DNA from: Bacteroidales bacterium
GTDB taxonomy: Bacteria > Bacteroidota > Bacteroidia > Bacteroidales > JAFGXI01
NCBI GenBank assembly: GCA_026985625.1
Contig: JALSQC010000400.1
Location: 1-6,739 of the forward strand
DNA length: 6,739 bases
Reading direction: 5' to 3'
The position numbers and the translations under genes are program-made. Of this stretch, positions 1 to 6,363 are shown one piece after another (position 1 is the first letter of the stretch; each line of letters begins with the position of its first letter). The notes under the pieces were generated by a model. That model was not told where the DNA came from. It ran no database searches and was given only the letters and a program-made list of their open reading frames with translations.

Positions 1-1
1 T

Positions 2-634
2 AAATTTAATATAAAAAAAATAGGCTCAATATATTCCGACGATAAGCTTGTTAGATTAATAACATGGAATATAAAACTATCTAACGGAGAATATAAATAT
101 TACGGATTTGTAATGCATAAAAAAAACAAAAAATCAAAACCAAAAATTTTTGTGTTAAACGACAAATCTGCCGATATTTTAAACCCCGATAAGCAAACAT
201 TAGACAACAATAAATGGTTTGGGTGCTTATATTACAAAATAATAACAACAAAATATTTAGGAACAAAATATTATACCTTGCTTGGTTGGGACGGAAATAA
301 TTACCTTACAACAAAAAAAATTATCGATATATTATACTTTACACGAACAGGAAGACCAAAATTTGGCAAATCGTTTTTTACACCATTAACAAATAAACGA
401 AAAAAACAAAAACGTATAATATTCGAGTTCTCATCGCAAGTAGTAATGTCGTTAATATACGATAAACGTTACAAAGCAATTGTTTTCGACCATCTTGCAC
501 CAATACACTCAAACTATAAAGGAAAATACGAATTTTACGGACCCGATTTTACTTACGATAGTTATAAATTTAAAAAAGGCAGATGGATTTTAAACCAAAA
601 TATTAAAGTTAAAAATCCTAAAAAAAAGAAATAA
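2..634 (+). CDS. Conserved hypothetical protein, C-terminal part (5' end outside window)
   Basis: The reading frame is open without a stop from the left edge to the TAA at 632-634, giving 210 visible residues. The ATG at 113 is internal: the codons before it read as ordinary protein (for example SDDKLVRLITWNIKLSNGEY), so the true start lies outside the window. Visible blocks include YYTLLGWDGNNYLTTKKIID, a basic stretch TNKRKKQKRIIFEFSS, then VFDHLAPIHSNYKGKYEFYGPDF and a lysine-rich tail ending KNPKKKK. I recall this pattern (LLGWDGN, IVFDHLAP, YxFYGPDFxYD) from uncharacterised Bacteroidota proteins with a secretion signal in the missing N-terminus; that is memory, not a search. No enzyme motif or membrane helix is visible in this part. 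The many aromatic residues and short alternating segments suggest a beta-rich fold, which is inference. Function is unknown. Confidence 0.8.
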   Translation, partial: KFNIKKIGSIYSDDKLVRLITWNIKLSNGEYKYYGFVMHKKNKKSKPKIFVLNDKSADILNPDKQTLDNNKWFGCLYYKIITTKYLGTKYYTLLGWDGNNYLTTKKIIDILYFTRTGRPKFGKSFFTPLTNKRKKQKRIIFEFSSQVVMSLIYDKRYKAIVFDHLAPIHSNYKGKYEFYGPDFTYDSYKFKKGRWILNQNIKVKNPKKKK

Positions 635-664
635 AAAATTTCACATATATTCTAAATATTTTTT

Positions 665-672
665 TATTTTTG
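665..672 (+). promoter_or_regulatory. Candidate -7 promoter element of the receiver gene
   Basis: TATTTTTG is an exact match to the Bacteroidota primary-sigma -7 consensus TAnnTTTG. It ends 17 bases before the ATG at 689, leaving a short leader. No convincing -33 TTTG is seen at the expected distance upstream, and the region is T-rich, so a chance match is possible. If real, it separates this gene from the upstream hypothetical gene and makes the TTG at 674 unlikely as a start, because that codon would sit at or before the transcription start. Confidence 0.4.
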
Positions 673-688
673 TTTGCTACTTGTAAAT

Positions 689-1222
689 ATGAAAAGATTT
701 AAAGAAGAAAACGTATATATTTATCTTGTCGACGACAACGAAATGTTTCTTAAAGTTTTAGAAACAAAATTTAAAAACTCAACAAATTATTTTGTTCAAA
801 CATTTACCAGTGGAGAGGATTTTTTAGACAATATATTATCGTATCCACCACCAAAAAAAACAGTTTGTATTGCAATTATCGATTACAACCTTACAACCTT
901 AGAAAATATTGATGCTAAAAATGGACTTAAAATTCTTAAAACAGCAAAAGAAATAAATAAAGATTTTGAGTTTATAATGCTATCGGCAGAGCAAAACCAC
1001 GATGTAGAAGTATCGGCATTAGAATATGGAGCAAAAACATTTATAATAAAAAACGATAATGCATTTGTGCGTCTCGAAAATAACATAAAATGGATTATAA
1101 GCCAACGAATATTAGATGTTAGAAAAAAACACAATACATGCTCGCAAAAATTATTTTTTGCAACATTTGTTATAGTATTAGTTGCTATATTAATAAGCTA
1201 TTTTGCCGGATTATTTAATTAA
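689..1222 (+). CDS. Single-domain response regulator (receiver) with C-terminal membrane helix
   Basis: This 177-residue protein has one CheY-like receiver domain (about residues 9-140). The acidic pair is D15-D16 in YLVDDNEMF. The phospho-accepting aspartate is D65 in AIIDYNL, the switch serine is S99 in IMLSAEQ, and the conserved lysine is K121 in FIIKND, with the aromatic switch position filled by F118. All key residues are present, so it should accept phosphate from a histidine kinase. No DNA-binding or enzymatic output domain follows. Instead a basic linker (VRKKHN) leads to a hydrophobic segment at about 155-175 that looks like a transmembrane helix, leaving almost nothing on the far side. 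A TTG at 674 would add five residues, but the ATG at 689 is preferred because of the promoter element just upstream. No kinase gene is in the window, so the partner is unknown. It could relay signals at the inner membrane by protein contact (inference). Confidence 0.9.
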   Translation: MKRFKEENVYIYLVDDNEMFLKVLETKFKNSTNYFVQTFTSGEDFLDNILSYPPPKKTVCIAIIDYNLTTLENIDAKNGLKILKTAKEINKDFEFIMLSAEQNHDVEVSALEYGAKTFIIKNDNAFVRLENNIKWIISQRILDVRKKHNTCSQKLFFATFVIVLVAILISYFAGLFN

Positions 1223-1250
1223 CAATTTAATACCTGAAAAAAATAAAAAC

Positions 1251-1263
1251 TGCCTATTTGTCA
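1251..1263. promoter_or_regulatory. Imperfect dyad TGCC-N5-GTCA upstream of htpG (possible regulator site)
   Basis: TGCCTATTTGTCA reads as an inverted repeat of TGaC/GTCA half-sites with one mismatch. It lies just upstream of the candidate htpG promoter, where an operator or activator site would be expected. Further TGCC-type arms follow: GGCA at 1276-1279 and TGCCA at 1294-1298, so TGGCA (1275-1279) and TGCCA (1294-1298) also form a perfect 5-bp inverted repeat. I have the impression that similar TGNC...GTCA dyads precede chaperone genes in other Bacteroidota, but cannot verify this here. Confidence 0.35.
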
Positions 1264-1274
1264 TATTTTATTAA

Positions 1275-1289
1275 TGGCATAAGGTTTGA
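1275..1289 (+). promoter_or_regulatory. Candidate htpG promoter (sigma-54-like, or primary-sigma type)
   Basis: TGGCAT-N5-TTGA matches the sigma-54 -24/-12 pattern TGGCAY-N5-TTGC with correct spacing; the only departure is A in place of C in the -12 GC. The same DNA can be read as a Bacteroidota primary promoter: TTTG at 1257-1260, a 19-base spacer, then TA-AGG-TTTG at 1280-1288, which has one base too many inside the TAnnTTTG element. Either reading puts transcription start near 1295-1300, about 25-30 bases before the htpG ATG. Sequence alone does not decide between them. Confidence 0.45.
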
Positions 1290-1325
1290 CTTTTGCCAAA
1301 ATCATAAATCAAAAAATAAAAAAAA

Positions 1326-3377
1326 ATGGAAAAAGGAAAAATTGGCGTAACAACGGAAAACATATTTCCAATTATTAAACAATTTTTATATTCAGACCAA
1401 GAAATATTTTTAAGAGAATTAATCTCAAATGCAATTGATGCAACACAAAAAATAAATACACTTGCATCGGTTGGCGATTTTAAAGGAGAACTTGGCGACC
1501 AAACAATTAGAGTAAAACTCGATAAAAAAGCAAAAACACTTACAATATCCGACCACGGAATTGGTATGACAGCAAAAGAAATAGATAAATATATTAATCA
1601 AATTGCCTTTTCGGGAGCCAGCGAATTTGTAAAAAAATTTAAAGACAAAACAAGCATAATAGGCATGTTTGGGCTCGGATTTTATTCGGCTTTTATGGTT
1701 GCCGACAAAGTCGAAATCATTACAAAGTCGTATAAACGGGCAAAAGCAGTTAAATGGACATGCGACGGAAGTCCTGAATTTACAATCGAAGATAGCGATA
1801 AAAAAGATTTTGGAACCGACATTGTATTACATATAAGCAAAGACTCAAAAGAATATCTCGAAGAAAATAAAATTAACGAACTGTTAAATAAATATTGTAA
1901 ATTTTTACCAATTCCAATAGCTTTTGGCAAAAAAACCGAATGGAAAGATGGTAAAAGCGTAGAAACCGACGAAGACAATATAATTAACGATACAACCCCG
2001 TTATGGACAAAAAAACCATCGGAACTAAAAGACGAAGATTATAAAGAATTTTATCAAAAACTTTATCCGCTAAGCGAAGAACCATTATTTAACATACATT
2101 TAAACGTAGATTACCCCTTTAATTTAACAGGTATATTATATTTTCCGCGAATTAAAAAAAATATCGAAATCCAAAAAAACAAAATACAACTATACTCAAA
2201 CCAAGTTTTTGTTACCGATTCGGTAGAGGGTATAGTGCCTGAATTTTTGACACTTTTACATGGTGTTTTAGACTCGCCCGATATACCTTTAAATGTTTCG
2301 CGAAGCTATTTGCAAGCCGACTCAAATGTAAAAAAAATATCAAATCACATAACAAAAAAAGTAGCCGATAAACTTGCAAAAATATTTAAAGATAACCGTA
2401 ACGACTACGAAAAAAAATGGGACGACCTTAATATATTTATAAAATACGGTATGCTTACCGAAGAAAAATTCTACGATAAAGCAAAAGAATTTTGCCTGTT
2501 TAAAAATACCGACGGAAAATATTTTACTTTCGACGAATATAAAAACCTTATTAAAGACAATCAAACCGATAAAAATAAAAACCTTATATACCTTTACACT
2601 ACAAATACCGAAGAACAATTTACTTATATCGAAGCTGCAAAAAACAAAGGCTACGATGTTATTGTTATGGACGGGCAATTAGATGCTCATTTTATTAACC
2701 ATATCGAACAAAAATTCGATAACTCACGATTTACACGTGTTGACTCTGATATTATAAGCAAATTAATCGAAAAAGAAGACGAGGTAAAATCTAATCTCGA
2801 TAAAAAACAAGAAGAAAATCTTGAGATAGTTTTTAAATCACAAATTCCGAAAGATTCAAATAATTACGATATTAGTTTTAAACCATTGTCAGAAAACGAT
2901 GCACCTGTAATAATTACACAATCCGAATTTATGCGACGTATGAAAGATATGTCGGCCCTTGGTGGTGGAGGAATGAACTATTATGGCGAACTGCCCGACT
3001 CTTACACATTTGTTGTAAATACAAATCATAAATTAGTTAAATCTGTTATAAAACAAGAAGAAACAGAACTTGCAAACAAAATATCAAAATTAGATGAGGA
3101 TTTAAAACCCGTAGAAGACGAAAAAAATAAAATCGAAACCGAGATTAAAGATAAAAAAGACGACGAAATACCAAAAGAAACTAAAGATAAAAAAGCTGAA
3201 CTCGAGAATAAAATTAACGAGATTAAAAAACAAAAAGAAGAGAAATTATCGGAATTCGGTAAAAATAATAAACTAATAAAACAATTAATAGATTTAGCTC
3301 TATTATCAAACAATATGCTTAAAGGCGAGTCGCTAAATAAATTTGTAAAACGCTCAATAGAACTTATCGAGAAATAA
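1326..3377 (+). CDS. htpG: Molecular chaperone HtpG (bacterial Hsp90)
   Basis: HtpG is an ATP-driven, dimeric cytoplasmic chaperone that remodels and stabilises client proteins with DnaK. At 683 residues it has the usual length for Bacteroidota. The N-terminal GHKL ATPase domain (about 1-210) shows FLRELISNAIDA (28-39, with catalytic Glu31 and Mg-binding Asn35), DHGIGM (76-81, ADP/ATP-contacting Asp76) and the glycine-rich lid motif GMFGLGFYSAFMV (113-125). The middle domain contains PLFNIHLNVDYPF, LDSPDIPLNVSR and the ATP-sensing arginine R326. The C-terminal domain starts around SEFMRRMKDMSALGGGG (about 534-549) and carries a highly charged Lys/Glu segment at about 575-643, probably a coiled coil, before the dimerisation helices LIDLALLSNNMLKGES. 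The ATG at 1326 follows an A-rich leader and begins the standard N-terminus MEKGKIGVTTENIFP. The gene is complete, transcribed alone, and ends at a hairpin terminator. Confidence 0.98.
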   Translation: MEKGKIGVTTENIFPIIKQFLYSDQEIFLRELISNAIDATQKINTLASVGDFKGELGDQTIRVKLDKKAKTLTISDHGIGMTAKEIDKYINQIAFSGASEFVKKFKDKTSIIGMFGLGFYSAFMVADKVEIITKSYKRAKAVKWTCDGSPEFTIEDSDKKDFGTDIVLHISKDSKEYLEENKINELLNKYCKFLPIPIAFGKKTEWKDGKSVETDEDNIINDTTPLWTKKPSELKDEDYKEFYQKLYPLSEEPLFNIHLNVDYPFNLTGILYFPRIKKNIEIQKNKIQLYSNQVFVTDSVEGIVPEFLTLLHGVLDSPDIPLNVSRSYLQADSNVKKISNHITKKVADKLAKIFKDNRNDYEKKWDDLNIFIKYGMLTEEKFYDKAKEFCLFKNTDGKYFTFDEYKNLIKDNQTDKNKNLIYLYTTNTEEQFTYIEAAKNKGYDVIVMDGQLDAHFINHIEQKFDNSRFTRVDSDIISKLIEKEDEVKSNLDKKQEENLEIVFKSQIPKDSNNYDISFKPLSENDAPVIITQSEFMRRMKDMSALGGGGMNYYGELPDSYTFVVNTNHKLVKSVIKQEETELANKISKLDEDLKPVEDEKNKIETEIKDKKDDEIPKETKDKKAELENKINEIKKQKEEKLSEFGKNNKLIKQLIDLALLSNNMLKGESLNKFVKRSIELIEK

Positions 3378-3400
3378 ATTTACAGCAATAAATTTATATA

Positions 3401-3442
3401 ACAGCCACTGCAAAAAAATAAATTTGTAATGGCTGTTTTTTT
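3401..3442 (+). terminator. Rho-independent terminator of htpG
   Basis: ACAGCCACTGCAAA (3401-3414) pairs with TTTGTAATGGCTGT (3423-3436) around an 8-base A-rich loop. The stem is 14 bp with one C-A mismatch and one G-T wobble, followed by seven T (3436-3442). It begins 24 bases after the htpG stop. The T run touches the stop codon of the convergent barrel gene (3441-3443). The hairpin may also slow transcripts coming from the other side, although the minus-strand tail after the stem is only AT-rich, not a T run. Confidence 0.85.
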
Positions 3443-4181
3443 ATTTTTTATTTTGAGGTAAATAATAAGTAAAATTAATATTTAGATAATCGCCATGCAT
3501 AGCAATAGAGTAATCCGATAATCCGTTTATAATTCCTTTAAAATAAGCAACATATATCATGTTTGATGCATCGCGTTTATACGATGCTCCTAAATAAAAA
3601 TATCCCGAATTTTTAGTTCTAAATTCCCAACCTATATTTAACATACCGCTAAATGTTACAAACCTGTAACGTTTTCCGTACATATTATTTGATATTATGT
3701 CAGATGGAAAAAAATTAGTAGAAAATCCGGGCGATATATCCATGTAAATGTTTTTAAAAAGTCTAACATATATTAATCCGTAAATAGGTAACTCGTACGA
3801 AATAAATCGTAAATTATTTTGTATAGATGTATCCGAATTTATTATTTCTGCCGAAAAATTCCGGTGAATATAATTAATGCCTGTTTGTAAAGAATAGTGT
3901 TTTGTGAAATCGTGTTTTACCGATATCCCGTATAAATAACCGTATTTATTTGTAAGTATATATTTGTCGTTTTTATAAACCTCGTTAATAGATTTTTGTA
4001 ATATTAAATTGTTAGGAACCAGTATGCCTACATTAAAACCAAAAAAATTTTTATTTTCTATTTCTTGATTTTTATTTTGTGAAAAAACAAAACTACTTGT
4101 TAATATTATAAACAATAATAATATTATTTTTTTTGAGTTCAATTTATTTATTTTTTTGATTTTTATAATTTTTAGCTGCAT
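3441..4181 (-). CDS. Secreted outer-membrane beta-barrel protein, PorT-like family
   Basis: This 246-residue protein has a clear signal peptide: lysines, the hydrophobic core IILLLFIILTSSFVF (19-33), and a probable cut after Ser34 before Gln35, the S-Q junction common in Bacteroidota. The roughly 212-residue mature part alternates short amphipathic, aromatic-rich strands (GFNVGILV, YGYLYGISVKHDF, YSLQTGINYIHRNF, YFYLGASYKRD) and ends with LNINFTYYL, as expected for a small outer-membrane barrel of about eight strands. This resembles the porin-family/PorT-type proteins of the phylum; the specific job is unknown. The ATG at 4181 overlaps the upstream DUF3109 gene by 38 bases and gives an unusually long n-region (MQLKIIKIKKINKLNSKK). 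A TTG at 4142, one base after that gene's stop, would give MNSKKIILLL, a more normal signal peptide. It is the last gene of the gpmI cluster. Confidence 0.8.
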   Translation of the reverse strand: MQLKIIKIKKINKLNSKKIILLLFIILTSSFVFSQNKNQEIENKNFFGFNVGILVPNNLILQKSINEVYKNDKYILTNKYGYLYGISVKHDFTKHYSLQTGINYIHRNFSAEIINSDTSIQNNLRFISYELPIYGLIYVRLFKNIYMDISPGFSTNFFPSDIISNNMYGKRYRFVTFSGMLNIGWEFRTKNSGYFYLGASYKRDASNMIYVAYFKGIINGLSDYSIAMHGDYLNINFTYYLPQNKK

Positions 4182-4722
4182 ATTCTAATTTTTCAAACCA
4201 TTCGTTACCAAAGCGTTGTATTAGAGGAGCTTTTAAAAATTTATATACGGGAGTTCCTAATTTGTCGCCTAAAACTCTTGCAGGTTCGCAAATACTCCAT
4301 TTATCGTAATTTATAGCAGTAAAATTTTTGTATTCTTTTATCCTTACAGGGTAAAGAAAACACGAAATAGGTTTTCTAAAATTTATTTTTTTGTCGTTAT
4401 ATGCTTTTTCTATTCCGCAAATAGCAATATTATTTTCGTAAATTAAATAAGCACATTCTTTATTATTTATTAATGGAGTAACAGTATCGTTCTCGGTATC
4501 TATATCAAAAACTCCTTTTTCTGCAATAAGTTTTTTGCTTTTATCTGTTAAATAAGGTTCTATTTTAGGATAAACTTCTTCTAAAATCGATATTTCGTCA
4601 ATAGTTAAAGGTGCCCCCGAGTCTCCTTCTACACAGCATGCTCCGTGACATGCTGTTAAATTGCAAACAAAATTTTTTTCTATTAGGTCTAAACTAATTA
4701 TGGTATCATCAATTTGTAGCAT
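4144..4722 (-). CDS. DUF3109 family cysteine-rich protein
   Basis: This 192-residue protein has no signal peptide or membrane helix, so it is probably cytoplasmic. It carries eight cysteines: a cluster C20-x4-C25-x3-C29-C30 (CNLTACHGACCVEGDSGAP), then C90 (KECAYL), C102 (CGIEKA), C121 in RKPISCFLYPVRI, and C145 (WSICEPA). This is the layout of the DUF3109 family, related in appearance to the YkgJ-type proteins proposed to bind zinc or an iron-sulfur cluster; the ligand and activity are not established. The length is normal for the family. Its ATG overlaps the gpmI stop by one base (TAATG), so translation is probably coupled, and its 3' end overlaps the following barrel gene. A role tied to metal or cluster handling is inference from the cysteines. 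Confidence 0.9.
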   Translation of the reverse strand: MLQIDDTIISLDLIEKNFVCNLTACHGACCVEGDSGAPLTIDEISILEEVYPKIEPYLTDKSKKLIAEKGVFDIDTENDTVTPLINNKECAYLIYENNIAICGIEKAYNDKKINFRKPISCFLYPVRIKEYKNFTAINYDKWSICEPARVLGDKLGTPVYKFLKAPLIQRFGNEWFEKLEYAAKNYKNQKNK

Positions 4723-6236
4723 TATATTAAAGGTTTTTCGGTCATTTCTTTAGGTTGTTCCAATCCCATAATTTTTAAAATGGTAGGGGCAACGTTTGCC
4801 AATTTTCCGTTTTTTATTTTATTGTATTTATCGCTAATTAATATACATGGCACAGGATTTAACGAGTGAGCTGTATTTGGAGTTCCATCGTTGTTTATGG
4901 CATAATCAGAATTTCCGTGGTCGGCAATAATAAGTGCAGTATAATTATTTTTTATTGCAGCATTTACAACATTTCCAACGCAAGTATCAACAACATTAAC
5001 AGCCTTAAGAATTGCACTGTAAACACCGGTATGTCCAACCATATCGCCGTTAGCAAAATTTACTACAATAAATTCGGCAGCATTGTTATTTAATAGTTCT
5101 ATAAGTTTGTCTTGCACCTTAAAAGCACTCATTTCCGGTTGCAAATCGTATGTTGCTACTTTTGGTGATGGAATAAGGTATCGTTCTTCGTAAGGAAATT
5201 TTTCTTCGCGTCCTCCCGAAAAAAAGAAAGTTACATGAGCATATTTTTCGGTCTCGGCAATTCTTATTTGTTTGTATCCAAGTTTTGATATGTATTCGCC
5301 AATAGTATTTTTTACGTTTTCTTTATCAAAAATAACATTAATATTTTTAAAATTACTGTCGTAATTTGTCATTGTATAATATTCTAACGGAATGGTTTTC
5401 ATTCCAAAATCCGGAAAATCTTGTTGAGTAAGAACTGTAGTTAATTGTCGTAATCTGTCGGTTCTGTAGTTAAAACAAATTACAACATCGCCGTTATTAA
5501 TTGTTGTAGTTGGAGTTTTTAAGTTATCAGATATAATTATAGGTTTAATAAATTCGTCGGTAATGTCATTTTTATATGATTCTTTAACAGTATCGATAAT
5601 ATTATTTGTGTATTTTCCTTTTCCGTAAACAAGCATATCGTAGGCAATTTTTATTCGCTCCCAACGTTTATCTCTATCCATACCATAATATCTGCCCGAA
5701 ACGCTTGCTAATTTTACGTTTGAGTTTTGCAAAAAGTTATTTAACTCGGTTATAAATTTTATTCCGCTTTTTGGGTCGGTATCTCTACCATCGGTAAGAG
5801 CATGAATATAAGATTTTGTTATACCGTATGAGTCGGATATCTCGCAAAGTTTATAAAGATGCTTGTTTAAAGAGTGAACACCGCCATCTGATAATAATCC
5901 TATAAAATGAACTTGTTTATTATTTGTCTTTGCATACTTAAAAGCCTCGGTAAGTTTTTTATTTTTTAAAATTGATTTATCTTCAATAGCTTTATTAATT
6001 TTTACTAAATCTTGATACACAATGCGTCCTGCACCTATATTAAGATGTCCTACTTCTGAGTTTCCCATTTGGCCATCGGGTAATCCAACATTTTCGCCAA
6101 AAGTTTTTAATTCGGAGTTTGGATATTTTTTTAAAAAATAATCTAAATTCGGAGTGTCTCCGTTGTATATTGCATCAGATTTTGTTTTATTTCCTTTTCC
6201 CCAACCGTCAAGTATTATTAATATAGCTTTATTCAT
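4722..6236 (-). CDS. gpmI: 2,3-bisphosphoglycerate-independent phosphoglycerate mutase
   Basis: This cytoplasmic enzyme interconverts 3-phosphoglycerate and 2-phosphoglycerate in glycolysis and gluconeogenesis, using two Mn ions and a phosphoserine intermediate (EC 5.4.2.12). The 504-residue length is normal. Visible motifs are the metal ligand D10 in LDGWGKG, the nucleophile S60 in GQMGNSEVGHLNIGAGR, the substrate-binding ALTDGRDTDP, GRYYGMDRDKRW and CFNYRTDRLRQ, and metal ligands D398 and H402 in ANGDMVGH, D439-H440 in ADHGNSD and H457 in NTAHS. No key residue is missing. The frame can be extended to a TTG at 6254, but the ATG at 6236 matches the family N-terminus (MNKAILIILDGWG) and the TTG lies inside a candidate promoter element. 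It is the first gene of a minus-strand cluster with the DUF3109 gene (one-base overlap) and the barrel gene. Confidence 0.97.
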   Translation of the reverse strand: MNKAILIILDGWGKGNKTKSDAIYNGDTPNLDYFLKKYPNSELKTFGENVGLPDGQMGNSEVGHLNIGAGRIVYQDLVKINKAIEDKSILKNKKLTEAFKYAKTNNKQVHFIGLLSDGGVHSLNKHLYKLCEISDSYGITKSYIHALTDGRDTDPKSGIKFITELNNFLQNSNVKLASVSGRYYGMDRDKRWERIKIAYDMLVYGKGKYTNNIIDTVKESYKNDITDEFIKPIIISDNLKTPTTTINNGDVVICFNYRTDRLRQLTTVLTQQDFPDFGMKTIPLEYYTMTNYDSNFKNINVIFDKENVKNTIGEYISKLGYKQIRIAETEKYAHVTFFFSGGREEKFPYEERYLIPSPKVATYDLQPEMSAFKVQDKLIELLNNNAAEFIVVNFANGDMVGHTGVYSAILKAVNVVDTCVGNVVNAAIKNNYTALIIADHGNSDYAINNDGTPNTAHSLNPVPCILISDKYNKIKNGKLANVAPTILKIMGLEQPKEMTEKPLI

Positions 6237-6251
6237 TTTTATAATTTTGTT

Positions 6252-6259
6252 CAAAATTA
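6252..6259 (-). promoter_or_regulatory. Candidate -7 promoter element of the gpmI cluster
   Basis: On the minus strand these bases read TAATTTTG, an exact TAnnTTTG match. The element ends 16 bases before the gpmI ATG, almost the same distance as the matching element before the receiver gene. No clear -33 TTTG is visible upstream, and the AT richness makes chance matches easy. Confidence 0.4.
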
Positions 6260-6300
6260 ATAAACGTAAAAATAAAAATAGTATTATATATCATAAAAAA

Positions 6301-6337
6301 AAGTAAAAAAAAACTGCTAAATAAAATAGCAGTTTTT
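6301..6337 (-). terminator. Rho-independent terminator of the right-edge gene
   Basis: AAAAACTGCTA (6309-6319) and TAGCAGTTTTT (6327-6337) form a perfect 11-bp stem with a 7-base loop. Read on the minus strand, the stem runs into about nine T (from 6313 down to 6305) and further T-rich DNA. It lies about 26 bases past the stop of the gene ending at 6364, and separates that gene from the gpmI promoter region. The symmetric A/T flanks could give weak termination in the other direction, but no plus-strand gene approaches. Confidence 0.88.
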
Positions 6338-6363
6338 AGGTTAAATATTTTTTAGTAATTTAT

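Noticed and set aside
81..266. Minus-strand open frame near the left edge, hydrophobic translation
   Set aside because: It overlaps the plus-strand hypothetical gene, whose frame continues to the window edge; the hydrophobicity comes from reading A-rich codons in reverse.
635..664. Possible terminator after the first hypothetical gene
   Set aside because: Only weak A/T pairing is present, with no GC-containing stem, so the T-rich stretch is not enough.
674..688. TTG start that would lengthen the receiver protein by five residues
   Set aside because: It lies directly after a TAnnTTTG element, so it would be at or before the transcription start. The ATG at 689 gives a normal receiver N-terminus.
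883..1134. Minus-strand open frame inside the receiver gene
   Set aside because: It is fully antisense to a gene with intact catalytic residues, and its translation shows no motif.
2340..2678. Long open frame on the minus strand inside htpG, with similar ones at 1682-1978 and 3026-3313
   Set aside because: They are antisense to a certain gene, their low-complexity F/I/V/S-rich translations mirror Lys/Glu/Asp-rich coding sequence, and no known family is recognisable.
3118..3246. Repeated GAAATTAAAGA/AAAAAAGA-like units suggesting a DNA repeat
   Set aside because: They are the coding consequence of a Lys/Glu-rich coiled coil in HtpG, not a tandem repeat with a fixed unit.
4866..5093. Plus-strand open frame inside gpmI
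   Set aside because: It is antisense to conserved GpmI motifs and its product is compositionally biased.
6237..6254. TTG start that would lengthen GpmI by six residues
   Set aside because: It falls inside the candidate -7 element, and the family N-terminus begins at the ATG at 6236.
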